Shown: piece by piece, positions 18,608 through 31,692 of the stretch
How positions within the stretch are numbered: the first letter of the stretch is position 1
Layout of the letters: each line of letters opens with the position of its first letter
Assembly: GCA_002794735.1 (NCBI GenBank)
Contig: NBAZ01000018.1
Span: 1-64,000, forward strand
Direction: 5' to 3'
Length of the DNA stretch: 64,000 nt
Origin: Pyrrhoderma lamaoense
Lineage: Eukaryota > Basidiomycota > Agaricomycetes > Hymenochaetales > Hymenochaetaceae
Made by a program: the position numbers and the translations under genes
The notes under the pieces: model-generated
The model's database searches: none
The model's input: only the letters and a program-made list of their open reading frames with translations
What the model was told of the DNA's origin: nothing

Positions 18608-19176
18608 ATGTCTGCGTTTGCACGTATTCTGCTCACTGTCGCTGTCCTTTCTCTGATTCATGGTTAGTGCACGTGTTACTTTCACGAGGATATGAGGACG
18701 AACTGATAGACTCGTACCATGTGCATGCACTCACAACAGCTGCATACTCTACCTATGAGCGTTAGTCTTTATGAAATCAATGATTCAGGGATTTCCTTCT
18801 AAATTCAGTTTTTGTGCTTCAGACTTGTCTCACTTGAAGGCTTTAGGGAGACCCGAGGGCGCTCTGCCTCAAGATGTATGTTCACATTCCCTGTCATTTG
18901 TAATTCATCTCACGCATACCCATTCAATAAGATCGTGATCGAAGCCCTTGTTGCCCTTGTACTTGGTATTTTAGGTGCATCATTGAATGCACCAGAACTG
19001 AAGGAAATATCTTGGCGTAGTGAGATGAAAAAAAGGTAGCACTATCCTTCCATTTGTCTTCTGGCTAGTAGCACTGATGATGAGGTGTATTGTGAACTAG
19101 GAAAATTGACGAGATGGACTCGCGACTTAGCTTCGCGAATTGGGTGAACAAAGGAAATGAGATTCTATCGAGATAG
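18608..19176 (+). CDS. EMC5: ER membrane protein complex subunit 5 (EMC5/MMGT)
   Basis: Subunit of the EMC insertase that places membrane proteins in the ER. Five small exons (18608-18662, 18740-18760, 18823-18875, 18932-19035, 19101-19176) total 309 nt, 102 residues, the usual size. Two membrane segments: FARILLTVAVLSLIHAAYS at the start and IVIEALVALVLGILGASLNA in the middle, then the family signature APELKEISWRSEM and C-terminal KIDEMDSRLSFANWVNKG. All introns have GT-AG borders. Exon 2 is only 21 nt, so simple ORF searches miss the gene. Some family members were described as magnesium transporters. Confidence 0.92.
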
Positions 19177-20056
19177 AGTGTACGATTGCATGTAACATAG
19201 CTAGGGTTCTCTTCTTTCTGTTGTATCTTATATTTTTACCTAATGTGTGTGGAGGTTCTGAGCACTAATAAATAGGAATAGTCTTCTGCACTTTACCGAG
19301 CAGTATGACACTGTAACTCACAAGGCACGATGTACATGTACCTTTGGCATTTGATTAGTATGTAAAGCACAACCCGAGTTATCGGAATAATGCAACAGGT
19401 GATTGTATAAACCGTGTCATTTATATATAATTTGCCAACCAGTTCATTCTTGCTTTCACCGGCGACCTCAGCGAAATAATATACTCTAAGGGTTTTGCTA
19501 TCCTCTTCAATTTTCGTATATTTATATGTAAGTAGTGAACTTGAACTTAATGATGTTTTATATCTAGATAGACCTGAAAATAACGGTCTGTAGTATGTTA
19601 CCAACAGACGTTGTAGCGTGGACACTGTCACAGCCACCAGCACTCATGTTATAAGGTGGCATTATTATTCGCAAAATACATATTTCTCATAAAATATTTT
19701 CTATCGGTATCAATTGCCATTGTACTGAAATTGTATATGGTATTAGTGCTCTGTGCATATCGCAGAAGAATATATATATCATAAGACGCCCGCCGCTCAA
19801 GTTGCGAAACAAAACTAAGAATATAGGAAGAGGCTAACTCGATAATATGCGGCTGACAAATTAAGCGGGCAGATAAGAATCAAACTAATACATGCATTGC
19901 GTTCGGTATCTTGAGTTGCATATGAGACTGATTGACTTGAGAGGGAAAATGGGAGAGCAACGTGGACAAGAAAATTTAAAGAAGTAAATTGACAGCAAAA
20001 AAGAAATAACTAATTGGGGACTGGCTAGAAGGATTATAACCAGGAGACTGAAGTGA
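19177..20056. other. Intergenic, no convincing gene
   Basis: About 880 bp between the convergent 3' ends of EMC5 and KAR9. A 116-codon minus-strand frame (19293-19643) begins with GTG and resembles nothing known; I treat it as chance. Confidence 0.5.
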
Positions 20057-22968
20057 TCAAAAACCACTCTGACGACTAACAATATAGTCCCGGAGATCCT
20101 GCCACCCTAGAAACAATAATTTCAGCATACTAGACTTAAGGGTTGATGTAGAAAAAAAAGCTCACCTCCACCAACTCTACACATAACCTTCTGCTGCTTA
20201 ACGCCACCACTACGACTCATAGTCAAAAGACGACAAGTAACAACTTTACGTGAGAGATGATTGGAAAAAGCATATTGTGCCTTAATCTCCTCATTTTCCT
20301 TTGGAATAGTTTTCAGTGGGGGATCAAGGCGTTCGATCACTAGACCATGCTCAATTCTAATGTGATTTTGTTAGAAGGTTCGGCGAGGAGACAAGAAATT
20401 AATTTTTACTCATTCGCAACTTCAGCAACCAACATATCAAGGGGATCGCGGGTGCTGACGGGAAAGTATTTCTGTATACTGAGTTCAAAACTCGGTGTAA
20501 AAGCTCCGGCACGAGAGCCAGGTCGAGAAGACGGCGTGCGTGGAGCAGCAGACGACTCGCGTCTGAAACTTGAAGGGGGTGCACGACTAGCACCCCTTCT
20601 ATTGCTAAGAGGTGTATTTATGAGATCATTGGTATAGTTTTGTGAGCGCCCGCGTAAAGCGGACTCGGGTGTCTGAGCCCTGTAAGCTGAAGAACGAAAT
20701 GACATTGATGATTCGGGACGGTCATAATCAGACATGGCTGAGGAAGGTCGTGAGGCGGAGGATATCTGAAACTTCGGAACGGGTATCTTGGATCTACTAG
20801 GAGGACGCGCATAAGGAATATGAGTACCAAGAGGTGTTTTGGCTCTTGAGTACGACGATATTCCACTTGCAGATGAATTGGAATGACTAGGAGATAAACG
20901 TTGCATAATCGATGAATTTGGGGGAGACCTATCATCGTAGCTGACATCAGAAGAGGTGGATGAACCCTTCCAGAAAGCTGGTGTGGGTATCTGGCTAGGA
21001 GTTTTCGGACGCGAACGAGGATTTGTCATAAACCCAAAAGGTGATTGGGCTCTTGATTGAGGACGACTAACAGAGGATCTTGTTGTTGAGCCACCTGAAG
21101 CCGTGATGGGTGACCAAGGTCTGGATGATGCAAATGAACTTCTTGACTGGCTACGAGCATAATTTGGGGTAACTGATGCATGAGATGCCGATACCGACCG
21201 CATATTCGCATTTGAGGGCCTCTTGCTTAAACCTTGCCTGGCTTCTGATACTATTTTAGTTGAACTATTCCATTTTGGAGGTTTGAACTTGACAGTGTCA
21301 TCTGGCGAAACAGATGAGTGATAGGCCATGGGCGACTCAGGAGTTAAACTATGAGCATGCTTGTGGGTAGGTCGATCAGGAGTAAGCATATCTGAACCCC
21401 GTAGTGGAAACATCGACTGTCGATTTTTTATACTAGGCATTGGGTCGGATGAAGGATTATTTTCGGACTTCTTTCTACTTGTCGGTGTCGACCGACCACT
21501 TACTTTCCCGCCTAATCGTTTAGCAAACTTACGAAACGGTGATATCGAGCTAGACAGCGATTCGAGAGAGCTACCAACTCTACGTGAAACCTCGGAAGAA
21601 GGTGGCGTTGCCAGATTTCCATTTCCTCGAGACAAAGAAGACCTGGATGTTCGTTCGGAAACCGACCCAAATTCATCTAATTCACCTTCTTGTAGTAGTA
21701 GAATTTTTCCAATCATCTCCATTTCTTTTTCAGTACGTTGTATACGTTCCCCAAGATTTCTCCATCGTTGAGTTGCCTCAGCGTGTCGTCTCAGACACTC
21801 GCCATTTTTAGTCACTCTGTCTTGAACACCCTTATCAATGATTGAAAGGACTTTAGACGTAGCGGGCATATAGTGTCTACACTTTCATAGTTAGAAGATA
21901 GGGGGCATTAAAGTGCTTATAACATACTTTTTCTTTGCCTCGAAAGAGTCAAGCAATGCACAAAAAGTCTCGTATGTTAAAGGGGAATTCGTTCCATCTC
22001 GCGAATTTGGGCTAGATTGTGCCAAAAGTGTGGCTTCTTCAGAAGGAAGCCTTCGCTGTACTCTCCATATAAAGTCCTTTGTTGCATTCTTCAGTCCATA
22101 ATGATAAGAAATTATAGTTATATATCGACTGACCTGACATCTTTGAATCGCCTTCTCTAGACTTGTCATCATACCGTCAGCTTGTTCGCTTACAGTGCGA
22201 AATACAGTCAACCATTTATCTTCCTTGAGCTCCTCACGCAAAATTTCGCCTTCATCTTGAACTGCTTCCCAATCTGATACCAATGCCTTGTGCTTGCGAA
22301 GCAAGATTACACGTTCATCAGCATCCTCTTCCGACTGTGTAGGTGTTTGGGAAGCTAGTGATTCAAGAGCATCTGCTACAGTCTTCATCCCCCTACTAAC
22401 TGCTTCAAGTTTTTCATCTAAACTGATAAGAGCTTGATCTATTACATTGGAAGAAGACTGTGGATCTTGAATTGATTGTGACTGGTGTCGTAATTCTTGT
22501 ATTTCTGTAGACACAGGATTGATTAAAGGTTTCCAAGAATTATTCAGCAATACTCGTACCAAAGATACGCGTTTGTATGTCCGAAATGCTATAAGATAAT
22601 TCCGTAATATTGGTTGAAATCGCCAAAAGGCGAAGATCACTAAACAGCGAATGAGAAATGTGTCCATAAATACCCAAACAATTACACGCACTCAAGACTA
22701 CGCTGTTTATGCATCCCATTGTTGAGTAATTGCTTGACTTTCACGGTAGCATCTTCTATAAGAATGAAAGATTTAGAATGGCGCCGCCTCGAGGCAGAAT
22801 TGATCGCGTACCCGTGTCCGAATTCAGAATCGAGCTTCCTGATGATGTTATTGAATCTTGTGCAGTCGAACCCGCCGGGGACGACGGTCTAGGGAGTTCC
22901 TCCCATTCTTCATTATGTATTTCTGATGAACTAGTTGAACGCGATAACGACAATTTGAGCGAGACCAT
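20057..22968 (-). CDS. KAR9: KAR9-like cytoplasmic microtubule/spindle-positioning protein
   Basis: Links microtubule plus ends (via EB1/Bim1) to cortical transport so nuclei and spindles are positioned. Eight exons: 22968-22812, 22755-22686, 22639-22560, 22504-22134, 22088-21928, 21876-20410, 20356-20166, 20106-20057; 848 residues in frame. N-terminal helical KAR9 region: ITELSYSISDIQTRIFEIQE and DQALISLDEKLEAVSRGM. A long Ser/Arg/Pro-rich basic tail contains SKIP (SRSKIPVPKF) and SQIP, matching the EB1-binding SxIP motif. The C-terminal GAS2-like segment reads LVIERLDPPLKTIPKENEE and MCRVGGGWQDLRDYI. It is divergent from the RED gene. Confidence 0.9.
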
Positions 22969-23307
22969 TTCGAATGGTGGCGTCGATATAGTTGGGCAAC
23001 ACTAATGTATTAGAGCCCCACTAGTTATTAACCACGGACTCGGGAGGACCACCGGGTCCGTGCCTTCAGCACGAAAACGACCAGCTAAATTCGCTGTCGA
23101 CGACGTGGGGAAGGGTACGATGACTAGTGCTAGCGGCGGGAGGGAGAATAGGAGAAGACCCGCACGGAATCAGTACGACACGCGGTGCGGTGGAAATCTA
23201 TTGTGACGCGCTTCAACCACTTCCATATAAACACTTGATTGAGTTGCTAGTGATCCACAACTAAGACATTCACAGCATATTATTTTGTATGCAAAAAAGT
23301 TGGAATT
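22969..23307. promoter_or_regulatory. Divergent promoter region, KAR9 / RED
   Basis: 339 bp between two divergent start codons. It contains an imperfect GC-rich hairpin (arms 23033-23043 and 23052-23062, 10 of 11 positions paired). No coding frame is supported; a plus-strand frame across 22730-23005 is antisense to KAR9 exons 1 and 2. Confidence 0.5.
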
Positions 23308-24890
23308 ATGGATCAGGTTTGTTTAGCTTTATTGATGTATATCATTAATGATTTAAGGGGCTACTCTCAGGATGCATTCAGAAAATTACTTTCTAAAAAT
23401 AAGGGGTCTACGAAGACAACGACAACGAGGAGCTCAATACTACCTCCGAAATCTACCGCTGCACAACCGTTAGTAATCATGAATAAACTGACTTCAGGAC
23501 GCAACTAACAGTACTGAATGTGAAGGAAACCTATAGAATCCAAAAAGGCTGACTTCAAACCAAGAAATGTTAAGAAAACGGAACCAAAGTACCGTGACAG
23601 AGCTGCTGAGAGGAGAACTGGCGCTGCAGGAGACTTCGCTGAGGTACACACTCTATCGATACATAAAAGCGAAATTTTACTTATGAGATGAGTGCAGGTA
23701 GAAGATGTTCTCAAGAAATTCGAAGAACAGCACGCTAATGAGAATAGATCGGCAGTACGTGCAATCGGATTCATAACGACTCCTGTTGACTTATTTGAAT
23801 AGGTCGAGGAGAAAAGAAAGTATCTTGGCGGTGACTCAGATCATACTGTGCTTGTAAAAGGTCTCGACTTTGCTCTACTGGAACAGACGAGAGCCCGAGC
23901 GGAAGCCTCTACTGAGGACGATGATTTACTGGAACTCGCCTTTAACGGTGAAACCTTAGGATCACCAGGACTATCCTCACCCCAGGCTAGCGCGGGTTCT
24001 TCAAAGAAACGAACAAGAGAAGAGATCATTAGGGAGCTAAAGAATAAGAGAGCAAAGGGTGACATCGATGCTCCAGCTCAGCCTACTTCTGCACGGCAGA
24101 GTATTGAGGATGCAAAAAAGGAGGGAAAGTTCAAGCCAATAGGCTTCAAACCCATAGGTAGTTCCTTAAACTCGAAACCTGTATCAGAAAGCAAGAAGAA
24201 AAAGAAGAAGAAAGAAAAGGGGAAAGCTGCAGAAGAAAAGGCCAAAGGACCAGAGATGTCCGTTCAGATATCGGTAGAAAAGGAAAATACTGAGAGAAGG
24301 CACGATATCACCGAGCAACATCCAGTAGAAAATGTCTCTACAAGCAACAATGCTGGTTTCGAACCGGTCGATGACGATTTCGACATTTTCGCAGACGCAG
24401 GGGAGTATGAAGGCATGAACTTTGATGACGATGACGACGATGACAACAGTCAAGATGCCCCTCATCCAGAGTCTTCGTCAAAACACGATGAAGTGACCGA
24501 CAGCCTCAAAGACTCACAAGCACCCCACCAAAAATGGTTTACCGACGTTGACCCGCCATCTCCACAAGCAGAGCGTGATATACAATCTCATTCCGATAAA
24601 AAAAGAAGGGGCGAAGAAGATATGGTATCTCCCAGAATATTTATCAGGAATCAGAGGAGGCTGAGCCAGAAGCTTCAAGCCGACTTGTCCCACTCGCTTC
24701 ATCTGCTCTCCCTTCTATTCGTGATATACTTGCCGCTGATTCCGCCTTAGAAGCCGAGCAGAAGCGGAAGGCACGGAAGGAAAAACGGAAAGCTGGAAAG
24801 GGCGAAGGAAAGTTGTCCGATGAGGTCAAGTTAAATAGGGATTACCAGAAATTGAAGTCATATACGGACAGAAAGAATGATAATCGTTGA
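23308..24890 (+). CDS. RED/IK-like spliceosome-associated protein
   Basis: Nuclear protein of the spliceosomal B complex (RED in animals). Exon 1 is 9 nt (ATGGATCAG). Later exons are 23371-23468, 23526-23643, 23698-23754 and 23803-24890. The RED N-terminal domain is clear: FKPRNVKKTEPKYRDRAAER, DFAEVEDVLKKFEEQ, KRKYLGGDSDHTVLVKGLDF. A charged Lys/Asp/Glu-rich middle and the C-terminal RLVPLASSALPSIRDI and KSYTDRKND follow. At 24640-24642 the frame breaks; one extra T in TTT gives IFYQESEEAE and a 456-residue protein in frame. A 23-nt intron there is the less likely alternative. Confidence 0.9.
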
Positions 24891-25153
24891 TTCTTTAGTT
24901 ATTAGTACAGGTGTATAAGTACATGCAAAATATATTATTCAATAAATCCGAAGTTATCTGTGAATACCTTGTTACATGGTTAAGGTATATGTATTAAGGG
25001 GAGAAGCAAATTTGACAAAAACAAAAAGCAAAAAGCAAAAATCAAGCGATAGCAGTGGTTATCTAGGAAAGGAAAAGAAAAATTCAGATCAGCTAGTTAA
25101 GACATTGTGATTTAGTGTTGAAAGGTCTTGGCTGAAGCCAAAACTCTGTTCTT
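24891..25153. other. Convergent intergenic spacer
   Basis: 263 bp between the 3' ends of RED and the Clr2-like gene; A-rich (AAAAACAAAAAGCAAAAAGC), no coding potential. Confidence 0.6.
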
Positions 25154-27797
25154 TTAACTCCTTTCATCCTTTACTTGTTCCCGCCAGTAGTTCACCAGTT
25201 CCTCCCAGCCTCTTTTCTCCGCTTCACGCATCATCAGGCTACGCCTCGGTCTAAACAGATGAGCATCAACAGGATTTTTTGCACCAGGTACCAACCCTTC
25301 CAAGGCCCACAAAGCATCGTTATCATTGCTGTGTAAAGATTTCAATGCATCAAGTAATCTTGGCCTCAATAATGGGTTATGAAGTAATCCCGGATAGTAT
25401 CTCCCGCCAGCATCGTGAGTGGCATCACGGCTTCACACCCTTCACGTAGAATCGGTCTAAACTTCATATTATTTGGTGCGGGCGGTGTTGGATAAGCATC
25501 TACAATTATTGGAGGCTTGATATTGGAATTACTGGGCGTGGATTTGCTTTGTATGTCTGACTCTGGTGTATCAACGGCGAGCTCTTTTTCTTTCTCCTTG
25601 ACTGCTATAGGCGTCGTAGGATTGAGGATAGTTTGATCTTTAGAGTCTCTCGCTGGTAATGAAGATTCTAGGGAGTAAGGCAGCGTAAGATCGGTTGATG
25701 AAAACACGTCAGAAGGTAATTCAGACAAGAGATCAGGGTTAGGAATGAAGATGTTTCGAGGTGATGATTCCTTGCTAGTATCATTTATCTGCATGGAATT
25801 ACAATTGGAGGGTCAGCGTACTCATCTGTACCATCCCACTCAATATCCGCTAACTCATAGAGCATTCCACAAATTCGGCACTCATTATGCACACCATCCT
25901 CAGAAGGAACTGTGTCAATATATATCCCATCAACTCGCATAAACACAGATCTATTGGCAGCCCCAGGTCCATCACTGTCGTTCTTCCCAGATACGCTCTC
26001 AAGTACGACAACCCGACGTCCTCCGTAGTATACCCCACTTGATTGACATCTCGCATTTCGACGTCTTCGTCGAGCGACATGTGGTCCAACGTATCAACTT
26101 CCTTCTTTCCAGAAACAAGTTTTACTGAGCCCTTTTGCGTCCTGAAGGTTTCTTAATGTCATTGGTACCATCTGGGGCTAATTGATATCGGGCAAGCTTA
26201 AGACGAACAACATCGCCCATCCAGATACGTTCCGGACCCCACCACAGGCCTTGAAATCGTCTTTCTTCAATCTGAGCCTTCGACTGAGCATCAGGATTCT
26301 GGCTGCGAAGAGTTTGATGTTCTCCTGAGAGGTTGAGTGAAGCTCCATCTGTGTTTAATGACTTGTTTAAATTGTCAGGGAGTAGAGCCTTGTATTTCCA
26401 GACGTCAGAGGGTGTCCAGAATTTTGTTAGGTTAGAAGCGATTTGTATGGCCACAGCAAAGGCGCCTGCTGCTGTGTTTCGGTACTCTTCACGCTCTGTC
26501 TCTGACTTCATTTTGCCTACGTCAAGGTGGGGATTAAATTGCTGAAATTGTTTCCATTGAATAGATTCCAATGTTTCGGGTGTATCCTGGGACCCTGAAG
26601 GTAAACCTGAATCGTCTCTTCCTACTTCTTCCTCCCCAAAGTCATAAATTACAGACTGTATAATTTCTAGTAGCTCTGTGCTAGGTGCAGTAGCTTGGTA
26701 TGGAAGTATATGATCCGAACCGTGTGAAACTACAGTATCGACAACCAGGAGTTTTATTTTGTAAACTGTGACTTGGGAAATCGTCCAAGGAACATCTTCC
26801 TCACTAGATTCATTTATCATATTTGGAGTGACTTCAACTTTGAGGAAGACTTCTTTTATCAAGCCAGGCCAGAACTGGATAGCTATTTCATTTCCTCTTC
26901 CACCTCTTCCCATCTGTATCGGATAATCAAGCTTAACCCATACAAGTTCTCCTTCTCGAGCCCATCTTCTTTCGCCAACTTTTTTTCATTTAATATTGCA
27001 TACAAATCTTTCTCGCGCTCTGGCAGTGAGAAGTATTTTGGAGGGTCGGGAAGATTGAGTGGTTTCGGTTTCTGTCTGGTGTTAACAAAGACGCGAGCTT
27101 CTCGAGCAAAGCGAGTCCTTCCAGCCTTCGAGGCAGTGCGAGGTAAGGCAGAGAAATGTGCAACGGAAGGTTTAGGCCCATTAAGTTGAGAGAGTCCTAA
27201 TGCATCGCTAATTCCGCGTTGAGGTCTTCTTGCGCAGTATTTACACTCGCAATTATCCCGATTTTTTTGTTCATCAGTCATTAGCCAGTAAACATGAGGG
27301 ATAAATTCGGCGGGAGAGCGAAAGCGTGCGACATTGTCCGAACCTGTAGAACAGATGTGATTAGGCATTTAACTCATATGTGTATATGGTATGTGTACGT
27401 ACCAACGAGATACAGATCATGCCTAATATTCCCATTCACATTTCCCTTATGGTGATCGTAAAATTTATACCCAGTGGGCCAATCTTTTAGTACATAGTTT
27501 CGTTCCTCTGTCTGAATTAGCCTAGTGTAATAGGATGACATGTTTATTTGATCAACACATACCAGTACCAGGATAGTGCAACATCTCAGCCAGGGCTTGA
27601 CCAACAATATTTCTCCACTTTATTGTCAGACCATCGTCAATCTCTAATGACTTCATGTAATTCACATTGCCTTCCTTGTCGGGCGTTGGGTCTGTATTCT
27701 TAGGCCATCGTTGAGGATTTCCGTCGGATCTAGATGCGTCAATTGAGATCCATTTGGGATTTCGTGGTAGCGCGGCTTCCTTAAGGTTTCGTACCAT
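25154..27797 (-). CDS. clr2: Clr2-like transcriptional silencing protein
   Basis: In fission yeast Clr2 is a subunit of the SHREC heterochromatin deacetylase/remodeller complex. Four exons (27797-27563, 27507-27403, 27343-25822, 25774-25154). N-terminal domain: KSLEIDDGLTIKWRNIVGQ and DWPTGYKFYDHHKG. The Cys motif FRSPAEFIPHVYWLM...NCECKYCARRPQR follows; then ELVWVKLDYPIQ, FWPGLIKEV, FMRVDGIYIDTVP, CRICGMLYELADIEW, and the C-terminal RYYPGLLHNPLLRP region. The frame breaks at homopolymers 26980-26986 (A7), 26133-26136, 26033-26036 and 25403-25405; one extra base at each gives 829 codons exactly. Start ATG is the first in frame; an upstream exon is possible. Confidence 0.85.
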
Positions 27798-30700
27798 GGC
27801 CTCATATCTTTTAAAGACAAAGATTTATTTGGGTATCGTGTACTGTGAATTTAACAGTACATGGCGGCTAGAGGTGAAGTCTGCCTTATGAATCAAGAAT
27901 CAATACCCACAAGGCGTAAAGCAGTCGATCATTACTTAAAAAGGAATAGATATTGCCACCAATCGAAATTTAGTATTCTTTCATGCATCATTAAATATAT
28001 GCGGTAGTTTTGACTTCCAATTAGTACTTGAATATTCAAGAATTCATGGTCCAGTTCTATTTCAAATTGTTTTGTATTAAACTCCTGGATAATCTTCTTG
28101 TACTTCTGCGCTACTATATGCAACGCACTGTAAAACTGATGCCGGTTTCGGAAGCGCTAAACTGCACAGAAAGGCGAATACAGGGGGTATCATCATAATC
28201 ATAAATATTTATATTGACAAGGTTTGGCTTATGTAAAAACTAATGGCGATTTATAAATTTCTTTAAAGTATAACTGATTTTTCATTCGATTCTTTGCATA
28301 TGTAATTAAAAAACCAATATTAATCTGGTCTATGTCGATTGTTGACTTACGTGGATCCTTGACAATATTATGATACCACCCTGTACTAAAACTATTGTTT
28401 GCGAAGTGACTACGAGATTCGACAGATATGGTGCTCAACACAGGGTTACATTAGTGATATGAAAGCAGCTTGATGGGCTATAAATCACCAGCTCTCATAA
28501 TAAACGGACTGCAAGATCCAGACCGCAAACAGCACTAATGTGAGACGTTAACAAAAATACGAACTCATACTTTTTCCTTCTTGTAAGGAAACAATGGAGA
28601 TAACAGTAGTCGTGGACATACGACTCTCATCCTCCTAGAAAGTGGATCAATGATCAGGAAAAGCGGGGATTAGCGAAACCTTGGTTCTCCACCCAATAAG
28701 AACCAATTACCAGACTCGATGAAAATATATGAGCCTCTATTATCTCATTCATCAGGTAGGATGTATTGACTCAAGAGAAACCCAGAAAGTAACATCTATA
28801 TGGAATACCCGATGAGTGAAGGCACGAACTATGAGATCAAAGCAAGTTTCTTCAAAAAATGAGATGGACAATTCTCTCTCAACAAAACGAACACCAGAGA
28901 GAATATAATTTAAGCATATACTACCAGATCACTTGCGTATTTATAACAACGCGTATGGTCTGTTTTTGCCATCGAATAATCCTATGGATATGTAACTGGT
29001 GAGTGTATTTCCGTTCCGATGCAGTACAATGTAAGAAACAGCCTATCCTACTAGACAAGTTCTTTTATTTACTGCATTCTCTTGTCCCGTATTCTCGGTC
29101 ATTCTCGCATATAAGGAGTGAATCCATGTCAGCGTAGAACAAGAGCTCTACTGAGTCTGAGTTTCTGTCAGTGAGACGTCCGTTAAGGAGAAATTTCTGA
29201 AAAAGCAAAAATACTCAGCTCAGCCGTTCTCGATGCTAGATGAGACTTTTCCACTTACAGAGAAGCATACTTATATATCTATAAAAAATAATGGTACATT
29301 TATTGAGCACGGTACGAGTCCAATAAGCAGTACTGATGGCTGATTCACATATTAAACTTGGTCTACTCTGACTAGAAATGATCCTTCTCTCTTACCACCT
29401 CATACATCCAAGAATAAATCAGAAATAGCGCAGATAGGAATTATTTTCTCTTATCTCCATATTACTAGTTCTCATTTTCGCTGACCCCACTTTTCGTTTC
29501 TCTTGAATACGAATTCATGATCTCTAAGTTTATCTCAAGGGCCCGTCATGATCCCTATCAGATCTGACGACAGTGTCCTGCAGAAGCAGACCTGGATTTC
29601 AAAGTTATGAAAAGAAGCCTAATCAGATCCTGACAGTGCAGAAAAGCTGAATAGTAGAAGCAGATATCCTACGACTCTATTGGTAGGGGATATCTAAATA
29701 CGACTTCGTTTATTAATCAATAATGTCATCAGATAGGTAGTATATAAAATATAACCCCCGATATTTATCCATCAAGCAATTCTCCTTCTTTTCATATTCC
29801 GGGGCTGGCTTCTTTTACGTGCATACGTACATGAGTAGATTGAGCTAATTAGAAGCTATATATTCTCCATTAAGAAGGTATCGCGAAGTAGTAATCGGTT
29901 TTAAGAGATACTAAAAACAAAAGGATGTATGTGCACATGACTTCTAAGTTGTAAGTATTTGGCCTTATTTGCTTTCCGTCGATCACTGCTTGAAAAAGTT
30001 TTTTTTTCAACTCAGAATCGGGAAACCAACTTTGACCTTCGACCATAATAATCCATTGAAAACCATGTTTCTATACCTAAGCCATCCTGACATGAGGTCT
30101 TAAAAACATAATGCCGTGATTATATCTACGTACTGCAGATAAACTTTGTTGCAGAAGCGTTAAACTACGCGGCGAAATCAAATATTTGGCTATCTATGCA
30201 GAAATTCACTTTCTGATTGTTTTATAAAGTGATATTTTTGAATCGATTGCACATCAACGTCCGTATTTGTTAAATAATGTGTGTAACCTGCACAACTATT
30301 CATCACCGAAATATAAATTGTTTTTTTTCCCTTCAGGGTATCCAATGTAATAAGCCTACAACCATTGCGACAAATCTGACCTTGTGATGCCCAAGCCTTA
30401 GTATTCCATGCATAAATCGAAGAGAGAAAAATGACAGTCCCAAGCTTACTAAGAAAAGCGATTGTGATAAATGGAAACAGCGCAGATCCAAGAAGAAAAA
30501 CGAAGCTTGCGAATAGTGTCATTGCGGTTCATAATAGTCACAGCGGAACAATCCAGTCACTTCCATCGAGATAGGTTACATTGGTCTTCAGGAAAACTCC
30601 TTCAAGCGATACGGTTTTGGCATTTCTAATGAATGAAGGCGCAAGTCATACTATACATTCCCATTTCCTCGCGTATGGTCATATGCTCATGTGTGTGTGC

Positions 30701-31692
30701 ACGCCATTACCTAGAGAATGGAGTACCCACTACACAGCCCACTGGAGTTTCGAGGACAGCGGAAATAGATTGGTCAAGTGACTGAGATGATAGCTCACTT
30801 TAAGGTTAAAATAAACTTATAGAAGCATTTCCGACGTACTATCACAAAATAGGACCCCGAGGATACTTGATCATGACAGTAGGGGAAAATTTTGGTAGTA
30901 AGGTCTACTTCAGGTGATACGAAGACGTTCATTACTAGCTTTGGAGTTTCTCCCTTCATATTTAATATTAGCTTTGGGATATGTTTCAAATTACATAATA
31001 TGCAATTTTAAGTTCAACTGTCGTATGAAGTAAACTTATTGTTCCAGTCAAATTTATGGACCGTGTCTATCTGTAATGCTACATCTAGTATGTTTACCTG
31101 AGTATCTAGCTTTTTTGAGATCGTGATATCAAAATCTGTTGATTTATGAGAGATTTGGGACTACATCTATGAAGATAGGATCTTATATTGTGTTCAACAT
31201 CTGAAACCTGACATAAGCGGTATTCAAGAGTCCAGCCGGTACCCTTCATGTTTACAACTCGATCTCATCTCAAATCGAAGTTACATCAAATTGGGCAGAT
31301 ATGGCATGAAAAATTTGATTGTGTATACGTACATGTACAATGTACATACCTTACCAGAACACAAGTCTTCAAGCATCACACCGTTTATCAAATTTACTTC
31401 AAAGCATGTTTTATTTGAAGTTTGTTTATTTGGGAATCCAATTCGTCCAAGATAACGAATACACGTAAAAAAAGCATTAGTAGTACAGATTTTTTGACGT
31501 CAAAAAATGAGAAACCATGAAAAGATGAACCATCAGGCATATAATAGCATTAGGGGATCCCATCTAGTCGATTTTATCAACCCCAAAAGGAGAAAAAACC
31601 GCATATATGGTATCACGGTATGATAGAAGGCTACAGAGTAGTGGGAGATAATGAACAGATAAAAAAAAGAGAGATAAAAAAAATCAACAAAA
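27798..31692. other. Gene-poor intergenic region
   Basis: About 3.9 kb, AT-rich, without a gene I can support. The best candidate is a minus-strand frame 30522-30190 (ATG, 110 codons) with two N-terminal hydrophobic stretches and four Cys in the C-terminal part; no family is recognised and it may be chance. Other frames are shorter and featureless. The left end contains the promoter of the Clr2-like gene. Confidence 0.45.

Noticed and set aside
19293..19643. 116-codon minus-strand frame between EMC5 and KAR9
   Set aside because: Starts with GTG, no family resemblance, no splice or promoter signals; probably chance.
22505..22559. A reading NNSWKPLINPV that looked like a conserved KAR9 N-terminal motif
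   Set aside because: This stretch is an intron (GTACGAG...TCTACAG); splicing it out joins TRIF to EIQELRHQ in frame and gives a better KAR9 sequence.
22730..23005. Plus-strand 91-codon ORF upstream of RED
   Set aside because: Antisense to KAR9 exons 1 and 2, whose splicing and protein are well supported.
24625..24647. A 23-nt intron in the RED gene
   Set aside because: It would restore frame, but is shorter than any other intron here; one extra T in the TTT at 24640-24642 explains the break equally well and matches the pattern in neighbouring genes.
27932..28441. Two minus-strand frames upstream of the Clr2-like gene
   Set aside because: AT-rich, low information content, no domain, and located in the presumed promoter region.
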